Shown here: in pieces, positions 7,921 through 15,280 of the stretch | How positions within the stretch are numbered: the first letter of the stretch is position 1 | Layout: every line of letters starts with the position of its first letter | Source of the DNA: Verrucomicrobiota bacterium | GTDB lineage: Bacteria > Verrucomicrobiota > Verrucomicrobiia > Chthoniobacterales > Terrimicrobiaceae | Assembly: GCA_017305195.1 (NCBI GenBank) | Contig: JAFKMU010000039.1 | Coordinates: forward strand, 1 to 64,000 | DNA: 64,000 nucleotides | Reading direction: 5' to 3' | Notes under the pieces: model-generated | What the model saw: only the letters and a program-made list of their open reading frames with translations | Databases searched by the model: none | What the model was told of the DNA's origin: nothing | Translations under genes and position numbers: made by a program

Positions 7921-9558
7921 CTAGCTTCCCATCGCCAGCTCGATCAACTGGGCGGCGAGCGGCTCGGTCAGCCGGTCGAGATCGGCCAGTGCGGCCTTGA
8001 GCTTGGGAAACGATTTTTCTTCCTTCGCAGCGCGCACCGCCCCGGCGGCGGCCAGGATCGCGGCGCGGTCACCCTCCGCCACCTTGTCACCCAGCGCGCC
8101 CAGAGCCTTGTCCACCGCGGGGAGCATCTCGTCGGCCTTGATCGTCGCCTCGGTAAAAGCCCGCTCATCCATGTCCTCAAAGGCATGTTCCAGCGAATCC
8201 TCCAGCATCTTCTCGACCGCCTCGTCGCTCACCTCGACCGCGCTCTCGATGGCGACCTTGGTGTCAACTCCTGTTGCGATGTCGCGCGCGAGGACATGGA
8301 GCAGTCCATTCGCATCGATCTCAAACTGTACGCCCACCCTCGCCTGGCCGCGAGGCGCGGGAGCGAAGGAGACAACGAACTCACCGAGCTTCCAGTTATC
8401 TCGCGCCATCTCGCGCTCACCCTGGAGCACCGTGATGCGCATCGACGTCTGGTTGGCGGCAGCATTGGCAAACATTTCACCCGCCCGGCAGGGAATCGTG
8501 GTATTGCGCGGGATCAGGACATTCATCAGTCCGCCAAAGGTTTCGATTCCGAGGGAAAGCGGTGTCACATCGAGCAGAGTAACGTTTTGCACGGAACCCG
8601 AGAGGATGCCTGCCTGGATGGCCGCACCGAGCGCCACCGCTTCATCAGGATGCTGGGAAACATTCGGTTCCTTCCCAAAAACCTCGCGCACGAACTCGCG
8701 CACCAGCGGCATGCGAGTCGACCCGCCGACGAGGATCACCTCGTCGAGTTGCCCGATCTCCACCTTTGCGTCGTGCAGCGAGCGCAGGCAATGGAGCCGG
8801 GTTTTCTCGAGGATCGGGCGGCAAACATTCGCAATCTCCTCGCCTCCCTCGCGTTTCCGAGCTTCGGCCTCTGCGAGGGAGATGCCAAATTTTTCTGCGA
8901 TCGCCCGATCAAAATCGTCGCCGCCGAGCCGGGTGTCGCCATTCGTGGCCAGCACCTGGAAAACACCACCGGAAAGCTCCAGCACGGAAATGTCAAAGGT
9001 CCCTCCGCCCAGATCGTAAACCGCCACGCGCGACTTCTCCCCAAGCCGGTCCAGGCCGTAGGCAAGCGCCGCGGCTGTCGGTTCCGCCAGCAGACGCTCG
9101 ACCTCAAATCCTGCCAGTTCGCCCGCCCGTTTGGTGGCGCTGCGCTGCGCGTCATTGAAATAGGCGGGCACCGTGATCACGGCCTTCGTCACCGGGCCGC
9201 CTAGCGCACGCTCCGCCTGAGCCTTGAGTCTGCGTAGAATGAATGCGGAAATCTCCTCGGGACTGAGAGTCCGTGAACCCACCTGCAAGCGTACCGGTTC
9301 GCCCGGTTTGCCCACCACCGGCAGGGCCGTCTCCGCCTCGCCGACGCGAGAGCCCATCAGGCGCTTGATCGACAAAATCCCCGTATCGCGATGATCGAGA
9401 GCCTCCCAGCCCACTACAGGCTCGGTCGCATCCTTCGGCCAATACAGCGCCGAGGGCGTGAGGCGGCGGCCTTCCTCGTCGGCAAAGAGCACGGGAAAAC
9501 CGGCGTCCATCGCGCCGATGAGAGAATTTGTCGTTCCGAGGTCGATTCCTACGATCAT
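7921..9558 (-). CDS. hscA: Hsp70 chaperone for iron-sulfur cluster transfer (HscA-like), shortened lobe IIB
   Basis: ATP-driven chaperone that, with HscB, releases Fe-S clusters from the scaffold protein. The N-terminus [10 protein letters not shown], the phosphate loop [15 protein letters not shown] and [13 protein letters not shown] are intact, as is the substrate-binding domain ([20 protein letters not shown]). At 545 residues it is clearly shorter than E. coli HscA (about 616). Part of the loss is between [13 protein letters not shown] and LDEVILVGG, where much of nucleotide-binding subdomain IIB is missing. ATG at 9558 (MIVGID) is preferred to a TTG 12 bases upstream. The gene lies 24 bases after hscB in an iscA-hscB-hscA run, which supports HscA rather than DnaK. 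Confidence 0.9.
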   Translation of the reverse strand: MIVGIDLGTTNSLIGAMDAGFPVLFADEEGRRLTPSALYWPKDATEPVVGWEALDHRDTGILSIKRLMGSRVGEAETALPVVGKPGEPVRLQVGSRTLSPEEISAFILRRLKAQAERALGGPVTKAVITVPAYFNDAQRSATKRAGELAGFEVERLLAEPTAAALAYGLDRLGEKSRVAVYDLGGGTFDISVLELSGGVFQVLATNGDTRLGGDDFDRAIAEKFGISLAEAEARKREGGEEIANVCRPILEKTRLHCLRSLHDAKVEIGQLDEVILVGGSTRMPLVREFVREVFGKEPNVSQHPDEAVALGAAIQAGILSGSVQNVTLLDVTPLSLGIETFGGLMNVLIPRNTTIPCRAGEMFANAAANQTSMRITVLQGEREMARDNWKLGEFVVSFAPAPRGQARVGVQFEIDANGLLHVLARDIATGVDTKVAIESAVEVSDEAVEKMLEDSLEHAFEDMDERAFTEATIKADEMLPAVDKALGALGDKVAEGDRAAILAAAGAVRAAKEEKSFPKLKAALADLDRLTEPLAAQLIELAMGS

Positions 9559-9582
9559 GGTCCCCCGCAAGCTACGTGCCGC

Positions 9583-10125
9583 TCATCCGTGCGCGAGCTT
9601 AAATTCCGCTTCGCGCAGCTGGGCCTCCCACTTTCCGATAAAGGCATAATCGCCCGCCAAACCTGCCAGTTCCCCGGGTTCCACCGCAGGCCAGCGCGCA
9701 TTCAGTTCTCGCAGGCGTGCATCGAGCCGTGCGCGGGCTTCCTTTATGGCTTCCAGCGCCTGCGCGACCTTCGCTACGGCCGCCCGGCACTCTGCTGCGC
9801 TGACCGCTCGAGTGAGAGCCGTCGTCGCGGAGGAGCGGGCCAGCAAGGCCGCATTCGCCGCCTGCATCGTCCCGCCCACCAGCATGAAAATCTCTGGCGA
9901 GCCGAGCTTTCCCGCCGGAACGTCGCCACCGGCAAGCAGTCGCAAACGTGACGCGGGATCGCCCAGCACACGATACGCCTCCTGAAGCTCCGCAAACCGT
10001 CCAGCATCGCCACCCCCGGCATCTGGATGGGCGGCCGCTGATTCGCGCAGATAGCGTTCCTTGAGACCGGCCTCGTCGGGAATAGGCCGGGCCTCGATCC
10101 CGAACAGGGAAAAGGCGTCCGTCAC
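9583..10125 (-). CDS. hscB: Co-chaperone HscB (J-domain)
   Basis: Partner of HscA that stimulates its ATPase and delivers the Fe-S scaffold. The N-terminal J-domain has the essential HPD (AAAHPDAGG) and FAELQEAYRVLGDPASRLRLL. A C-terminal helical bundle follows. I take GTG at 10125 as start: it overlaps the iscA stop as GTGA and gives 180 residues beginning at VTDAFSLFGIE. An in-frame TTG at 10152 would add nine residues that overlap iscA. No iscS, iscU or ferredoxin gene is nearby, so the scaffold must be encoded elsewhere. Confidence 0.85.
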   Translation of the reverse strand: MTDAFSLFGIEARPIPDEAGLKERYLRESAAAHPDAGGGDAGRFAELQEAYRVLGDPASRLRLLAGGDVPAGKLGSPEIFMLVGGTMQAANAALLARSSATTALTRAVSAAECRAAVAKVAQALEAIKEARARLDARLRELNARWPAVEPGELAGLAGDYAFIGKWEAQLREAEFKLAHG

Positions 10126-10487
10126 GCTGAGAAACTTTCGCCGCACGAGCAATGCGCCACGGCGTTCGGATTCGTCACCTTGAAGCCGCCCTTTTGCAAG
10201 TCGTCGCTGTAGTCGAGCTCCGATCCGCTGACGAAGAGCGCACTCTTGGGATCAACGACCACGCGCACGGCGTTGGACTCGACCATGATGTCGCGATTCG
10301 CCGGGCCGTCCACGAGGTCCATCTTGTATTGCAACCCTGAGCAGCCTCCGCCGATCACCGCCACGCGCAAGGCTCCTCCCGGTCGCCCCTGGCGCTCGAG
10401 CAAAGACCGCAGCTTGGCGCTGGCTCCATCCAGCACGCGAATGAGCTTCTCGTTTCCGATGCGATATTTGACCTCGGTTGTCTCCAC
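10122..10487 (-). CDS. iscA: A-type iron-sulfur carrier (IscA/ErpA/SufA family)
   Basis: Carries or inserts Fe-S clusters into client proteins. It is 121 residues and shows the three conserved cysteines of the HesB-like family: one in GGGCSGLQYKM and a C-x-C pair near the C-terminus (HCSCGESFSA). First gene of the iscA-hscB-hscA run. It is divergent from the AraC regulator; the 85-base gap holds a Fur-box-like sequence that might also affect this promoter. Which A-type subfamily it belongs to cannot be decided by eye. Confidence 0.93.
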   Translation of the reverse strand: METTEVKYRIGNEKLIRVLDGASAKLRSLLERQGRPGGALRVAVIGGGCSGLQYKMDLVDGPANRDIMVESNAVRVVVDPKSALFVSGSELDYSDDLQKGGFKVTNPNAVAHCSCGESFSA

Positions 10488-10544
10488 GCGCGCAATATGG
10501 GGGCGAATTCTTTTCCCCGCAAGATCACTTCCCGCTTGCTATAC

Positions 10545-10559
10545 TGAGACTCATTCTCA
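10545..10559 (+). promoter_or_regulatory. Fur-box-like operator (7-1-7 inverted repeat)
   Basis: TGAGACTCATTCTCA reads as two 7-base arms around a central C. The arms match each other at six of seven positions, and the sequence fits the Fur 7-1-7 consensus TGATAAT-n-ATTATCA well. It lies 13 bases upstream of the AraC-type regulator start and 57 bases from the divergent iscA start. Iron-dependent repression of the regulator is inferred from this and from the haem uptake genes next door. Confidence 0.65.
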
Positions 10560-10572
10560 TTAATTACCAACC

Positions 10573-11499
10573 ATGCCCGCACCGTCCACCTTTGTCGAAA
10601 GCCCAGCCTGGGAGGGCATTCAGGGCGAGTGGAGGCGGATCTACGGGAGCTTCCAGGAGGGGCTGAGCATTGAATGGCACGATTTCGAGTGCGCCACGAC
10701 CCTCGACTGGTCCCGGAGCTTCCACCCCGACAGCCTGGAAATCTGTATCAACCTCGCCGGGTGCGGCACTCTGCGCACGAGTCCATCCCGCACGCACGTG
10801 ATCAATCCCCAGACCGTCGCTCACTACAGTGTGGGCAGCGAGGGCCTGGCGGCGGATCGCCATGCGGGGCAGAAGCATCGATTTTTCACCATCGAGATTT
10901 CCCGCCCATGGCTCCAGCAGGCGATTTCAGGCCACGAGGGGCATCTCAACCGGGAAACGCTCACCTTTCTCAGCGGCAACCTGAAGCCGTCGCAACAGAC
11001 CCGCAGCGCGCCGCTCGATCAGCGCCTCAAGAGGACGACCGAAGAGCTGCTCCATCCGCCGATTCCCGAGCCCGTCAACTCCCTCTGGTTCCGCGCGAAG
11101 GCCCTGGAGATTGTCTCCCATGTCCTCATCGACACGACGAGCGAACTCTTTTGCCAGCGCCACAAACGCGTCGCCCTCGACCGCGTGGAGCGGGTGAAGC
11201 AAGCGCTCGCTCGCGACCTGGAACATCCCCCCACCCTCGGCGAACTTGCCAAGGAGGTCGGTTGCAGCTCGTTTTACCTCAGCCGCATCTTCTCGGAGCA
11301 GACAGGAATGACCATCTCGCGCTATCTGCGCAACCTCCGCCTCGAAAAAGCCGCCGAGCTCCTCCGCAAGGGCGAGTGCAACGTCACCGAGGCGGCCTTC
11401 ACCGTGGGCTACTCCAGTCTCAGCCACTTCTCGAAAGCCTTCGCCGAGATGTTTGGCTCGTGCCCATGCGTCTTCCCTCTGCAGGGAAAGAAGAACTAG
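10573..11499 (+). CDS. AraC-family transcriptional regulator, iron/haem-linked
   Basis: A 308-residue DNA-binding protein. The C-terminal 100 residues hold two helix-turn-helix units: TLGELAKEVGCSSFYLSRIF, and the second around VTEAAFTVGYSSLSHFSKAF, the classical AraC signature. The N-terminal domain is divergent; by position and style it resembles PchR/YbtA-type regulators that sense siderophores or haem, but no ligand can be assigned. It sits behind a Fur box and faces the hmu operon tail to tail. The two stop codons share one CTAG, with no terminator between. It probably activates iron acquisition genes. Confidence 0.85.
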   Translation: MPAPSTFVESPAWEGIQGEWRRIYGSFQEGLSIEWHDFECATTLDWSRSFHPDSLEICINLAGCGTLRTSPSRTHVINPQTVAHYSVGSEGLAADRHAGQKHRFFTIEISRPWLQQAISGHEGHLNRETLTFLSGNLKPSQQTRSAPLDQRLKRTTEELLHPPIPEPVNSLWFRAKALEIVSHVLIDTTSELFCQRHKRVALDRVERVKQALARDLEHPPTLGELAKEVGCSSFYLSRIFSEQTGMTISRYLRNLRLEKAAELLRKGECNVTEAAFTVGYSSLSHFSKAFAEMFGSCPCVFPLQGKKN

Positions 11500-12278
11500 C
11501 GAGGCGGAAGTTCCACGAAAACCGCAGGAGCTTCGCAGAGCGGGTTTGCGGTAATGCGAGCGCATACGGAAAACACCTCTCCGATTCTCTCCGCCGTCAT
11601 CACCTCAGCCGGGGCGCCTTCCGCCACGATGGCGCCCTGCTTCATCAGAATGACGTGATCGGCGTATTGCGCGGCAAGGTTCAAGTCGTGGATCACCACC
11701 AGCACCGTGACTCCGCAACGCGCCATGGTCCGCGCAACCTGCAACGCCCCATGCTGATGCGCGGGATCGAGGTTGGAAATCGGCTCATCGAGCATGAGGC
11801 AACGGCCATCGCTCACCGGCTTCCATCCGATCTGGAGCAGCACCCGGGCAAACTGCACGCGCTGCAATTCCCCGCCGGAAAGCGTCGTCACCACGCGATC
11901 GGCCAGGTGCTCGCTATCGGTCATGCGCAGCGCCTCGCGGGCCAGCGCCTCCTGGGACCCCGCATCGCCATAAGGCGAACGCCCAAGCAGCACAACCTCC
12001 AGCGCGGTGAAATCAAAGGGGACCGCTGACTGCTGGGGAAGCACGGCGCGGTATTTCGCCAGGTCGCGAACGTTCCACTCCGCCAAGGGTTTTCCGGCAA
12101 AGAAAATCGTCCCGGTCGTGGGCTTGAGCTGGCCGCAGAGCAGCTTGAGGAGCGTCGATTTACCCGCGCCGTTGGGACCAAGAATCGCCGTGAATTCTCC
12201 CGGGCGGACCCGCAGATTCAGGCTTCGCACCAGTTCACGGTCACGAACACGAAAGGAAAGCTGCCTCGCCTCGATCAT
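11496..12278 (-). CDS. hmuV: Haem ABC transporter ATPase HmuV
   Basis: Cytoplasmic ATPase powering haem import through HmuU. The Walker A GPNGAGKST lies in the first 50 residues, then the ABC signature LSGGELQRVQFARVLL, Walker B CLMLDEPISNLD and the switch His in VIHDLNLAAQ. The insertion LLQIGWKPVSDGR between signature and Walker B is typical of HmuV. ATG at 12278 is chosen because it overlaps the hmuU stop as ATGA, like the other joints of this operon; a GTG two codons earlier is possible. Last gene of hmuS-T-U-V. Confidence 0.93.
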   Translation of the reverse strand: MIEARQLSFRVRDRELVRSLNLRVRPGEFTAILGPNGAGKSTLLKLLCGQLKPTTGTIFFAGKPLAEWNVRDLAKYRAVLPQQSAVPFDFTALEVVLLGRSPYGDAGSQEALAREALRMTDSEHLADRVVTTLSGGELQRVQFARVLLQIGWKPVSDGRCLMLDEPISNLDPAHQHGALQVARTMARCGVTVLVVIHDLNLAAQYADHVILMKQGAIVAEGAPAEVMTAERIGEVFSVCARITANPLCEAPAVFVELPPR

Positions 12279-13327
12279 GACCACAGGGCCTTTCTGCGCT
12301 GCCTCAGCAGCATGCCGAGGAAAAACGGCGCGCCAAAAGCCGCAGTGAGAATCCCGATCGGCATCTCCGCCGGAGCGACAATGACCCGCGCCGCCGTATC
12401 AGCCAATACCAGCAGGCTCGCACCGAGCAAGGCCGAACCCGGAATGAGCCAGCGGTGATCCGGCCCGATCATGAGCCGCACCAGATGCGGAACGACCAGC
12501 CCGACAAAACCGATGATCCCCGTGTAGGCCACGCACACGCCCACTCCCGCAGCCGTGAGAAAAATGATCAGCCCCTTGATTCTCTCGACCGCATAGCCCA
12601 GATGCGCCGCCTCGGCCTCGCCGAGGGAAAGCGCATTCAACGCCCCGGCGAAAAACGGAGCCAGAGCCACCAGCCCGAGACAGAAGGGCAAGGCAATACC
12701 CACGATCGCCCAATCCGCCGCACCCAGACTGCCCAGTGTCCAGAAGGAAAGCGTGCGCAGTTGCGCATCCGTGGCGAGAAAGGTGGCGAATCCGATCACG
12801 GCCCCCACCAGGGCGTTGACCGCCACGCCTGCCAGCAGCAAGGTCGCTACCGCCGTATAGCCGCTGGTGCTGGCCAGCCGCTGAATGAAGAGCGTCACCC
12901 CCAGCGCGCCGGCAAAAGCCGCCACCGGCAGAAAGCCCGCATGATGAAGAAAGGGCAGCGTCGGCAGCAACGCGCCGCCGAGCACGATGGCAAACACCGC
13001 GCCCAAAGCTGCACCGCTGGATACGCCGATGAGGCTGGGGTCCGCCAGCGGATTGCGAAAGAGCCCTTGCATGAGCGCACCCGCTACGGATAGCCCGGCC
13101 CCCACCATGAGCCCGAGCACCACACGCGGCGCCCGTAGGTGCCAGAGCACGGCATCATGCGCGCCCGAGGCTGTGGCGCCGGTCAGCTTGCCCCAGAGAA
13201 TGGACAGGATTTCCCCCGGAGGGATGCGAACCGCGCCAAGACTGAGGCCGACGACGACAGAGCCAATGGCCGCCACGATCAACGCGACGACCACCAAGCT
13301 CCGCCTGCGGCGGATGCCGGAGCTCAC
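12275..13327 (-). CDS. hmuU: Haem ABC transporter permease HmuU (FecCD family)
   Basis: Inner-membrane channel for haem, 350 residues with about ten hydrophobic segments. It carries the FecCD signatures LRAPRVVLGLMVGAGLSVAG, RNPLADPSLIGVSSGAALGA and GFVGLVVPHLVRLMIGPDHR. The latter is the helical loop that docks on the ATPase. GTG start overlaps the hmuT stop as GTGA and the end overlaps hmuV. Works with HmuT outside and HmuV inside. Confidence 0.93.
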   Translation of the reverse strand: MSSGIRRRRSLVVVALIVAAIGSVVVGLSLGAVRIPPGEILSILWGKLTGATASGAHDAVLWHLRAPRVVLGLMVGAGLSVAGALMQGLFRNPLADPSLIGVSSGAALGAVFAIVLGGALLPTLPFLHHAGFLPVAAFAGALGVTLFIQRLASTSGYTAVATLLLAGVAVNALVGAVIGFATFLATDAQLRTLSFWTLGSLGAADWAIVGIALPFCLGLVALAPFFAGALNALSLGEAEAAHLGYAVERIKGLIIFLTAAGVGVCVAYTGIIGFVGLVVPHLVRLMIGPDHRWLIPGSALLGASLLVLADTAARVIVAPAEMPIGILTAAFGAPFFLGMLLRQRRKALWS

Positions 13328-14169
13328 TGCTGGGCGAGACCTGGAGAAGCCCGAAGCTTCTGGCTCAGCTCCAGCGCGGCCTTGCCGAGTCGGGGACCGA
13401 AGCCGAGAAGATACAAGTCATCCAGCGCCACCACCCGACGGGCCTTGCCCGCAGGCGTCAGCGCCAGACCCGGCTGCTTCAGCAACTCATCGACGCCGCC
13501 CGCGCTCTCAAGCCCCTTGGAGGTCACCAGGATCACGTCGGGAGCTGCTGCCACGGCCGCTTCGGCAGTGAGCGGCTTGTAGCCTTCGTAATCCGTCACG
13601 GCGTTGCGAGCCCCCGCGAGGGCGATCATCGCATCAGCGGCGGTATTCTTGCCCGACACATTCATCAGCCCGCCTCCTCGAGTGTAGATGAAGAGCACCT
13701 TCGGCGCAGTCTCCGGCTTGCCTGCGCTTTCACTGGCAACCTTGAGGTCTTCGCGCAGGACGGAGATCAGCTTGTCGGCCTCCTCCGTCTTGCCAACCTC
13801 GGAGCCAACAGCGCGAATGCGGTTTTCCGCAGCCTCCACGGTGTGCTCGTTGGGCAGACGGACGACCTTGACTCCGATCTTCTCTACCTGGCTGAGAGCC
13901 TCTGTCGGGCCGCTGTCGGCATTCACCAGCACAAGGGAGGGTTTCATCGAGAGAATACCCTCCGCCGACAAGGCGCGGGAATACCCCACCTTGGGCAAGG
14001 CCGCAGCCTGCTCCGGGTAGATGCTGGAGGTATCCACCGCCACGAGCGCGTCTTGCGCACCCAGCGCGTAGATCGTCTCGGTAATGGCTCCTCCCGCGCT
14101 CACGACGCGGTCCGACGCGTGGCTTTCGAGAGCGAAAGCCACGGCCAGCAATACGACGAGCGTCTTCAC
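13324..14169 (-). CDS. hmuT: Periplasmic haem-binding protein HmuT
   Basis: Captures haem in the periplasm and passes it to HmuU. It is 281 residues with a signal peptide (MKTLVVLLAVAFALESHA). It has the class III binding-protein fold: DRVVSAGGAITETIYALG, DTSSIYPEQAAALPKVGYSRALSAE and the long bridging helix region. Tyr in VGYSRAL is at the position where HmuT proteins bind haem iron. GTG start overlaps hmuS (GTGA). Confidence 0.92.
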   Translation of the reverse strand: MKTLVVLLAVAFALESHASDRVVSAGGAITETIYALGAQDALVAVDTSSIYPEQAAALPKVGYSRALSAEGILSMKPSLVLVNADSGPTEALSQVEKIGVKVVRLPNEHTVEAAENRIRAVGSEVGKTEEADKLISVLREDLKVASESAGKPETAPKVLFIYTRGGGLMNVSGKNTAADAMIALAGARNAVTDYEGYKPLTAEAAVAAAPDVILVTSKGLESAGGVDELLKQPGLALTPAGKARRVVALDDLYLLGFGPRLGKAALELSQKLRASPGLAQQ

Positions 14170-15218
14170 GCGTTCTCCTTGACCGGTAGCTCGGCAACGA
14201 GCGCCTGCCAGCGGGCATCCTCCACCTCGCCCGGCTTCCTCTTGCCGAAGAAGAGCGCGATGTTTTCGCCAGCGGCGTCATAGAGTTCGACCGAGGTCAC
14301 GATGCCATCCGTAGTGGGTTTGCGAACCACCCAGGCAGAAGCGACGTGGGGGAGATGCAGATGCATGTTGAACTCGTCGTCGAGCACGTTGAGCCAGTCC
14401 GCCCCGAACATCTTGATGTTCGTCACCTCTCCAGTGTGGATCTGGATGCAGCCGGGGCTGCCGATGAAGACCATGATCGGGAGCTGGCGCGCGGAGGCCT
14501 GCTCAAGCATCACGCGGGAGGCGTCGAGCGAAAGGCGGTGCGTCATTCCCTCCGGGGCCAGGCGGAGCGACTGCTCGCGGGCCACACGGAACTGCTGGAG
14601 CAGCATGTAAAAGGCATGCGTGTCCTTGAGTTCTAGCCAGGCCTTTTGGAATCCCGCCACGTCGATCTCGGCGTCAGGCAATACCGGGCGCGGAGGGGAA
14701 ACCGGCTCGACCGGCTGCGTCGTCGACTGGTCCGCCGCACGGAAACGATTCATCAGTTCACCGTATCCGCCGTAGTTGCTCTCCTTTTGCAGGAAGACCT
14801 TGTGAATCGCCGCGCCGTGCTTGTCGAAGAACTGGAAGCTCTGGCGCTCGCCCTCCGGGGTGCGATCCGTCACCGCGTAGCCGTACTTCCAGGCGTGCAT
14901 GAAGAGACGCAGGTCAATGTCATGCCCGACCACCTGGCCCATGCCGTGGAAGAAGTCGATCTGGCGAAACTCTCCGTACCGCTCGTGCACCGCCGCTTCA
15001 TTACGGGTCAGGCACATGATGCGGCCCAGCCGGGGAAACTCCTTAATGAGAGCCGCCCAGTCGCCTTCCAGCCGGGTGACACCGTCACCGCAGCGGGTCG
15101 CGAGGAGTTCCGCCTCGCTCACGCCGAGCTTGGTGGCCGCATCACGGATGCGGAGCTTGGGTTCCTTTTCCAGCAGTCCTCGCCACTGGTCCTTGAGTTC
15201 AACCGTTTCGGTTTTCAT
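14166..15218 (-). CDS. hmuS: Haemin-degrading/haem-handling factor HmuS (ChuS/HemS family)
   Basis: Cytoplasmic haem-binding protein that breaks down or buffers imported haem. It is 350 residues with the internal duplication of HemS/ChuS. The first half has TRNEAAVHERYGEFRQIDFF and VGHDIDLRLFMHAWKYGYAV. The second has IMVFIGSPGCIQIHTGEVTNI and DEFNMHLHLPHVASAWVVRKP. First gene of the hmu operon. The promoter must lie in the 62 bases before it or farther upstream; I saw no clear Fur box there. No TonB-dependent haem receptor is in the window. Confidence 0.93.
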   Translation of the reverse strand: MKTETVELKDQWRGLLEKEPKLRIRDAATKLGVSEAELLATRCGDGVTRLEGDWAALIKEFPRLGRIMCLTRNEAAVHERYGEFRQIDFFHGMGQVVGHDIDLRLFMHAWKYGYAVTDRTPEGERQSFQFFDKHGAAIHKVFLQKESNYGGYGELMNRFRAADQSTTQPVEPVSPPRPVLPDAEIDVAGFQKAWLELKDTHAFYMLLQQFRVAREQSLRLAPEGMTHRLSLDASRVMLEQASARQLPIMVFIGSPGCIQIHTGEVTNIKMFGADWLNVLDDEFNMHLHLPHVASAWVVRKPTTDGIVTSVELYDAAGENIALFFGKRKPGEVEDARWQALVAELPVKENA

Positions 15219-15280
15219 AGCATGTTACCTCTGTTTAGGGTTCGTTTGGAAATTGAAGGTTTGCCGGATTCGCTTCCGAC

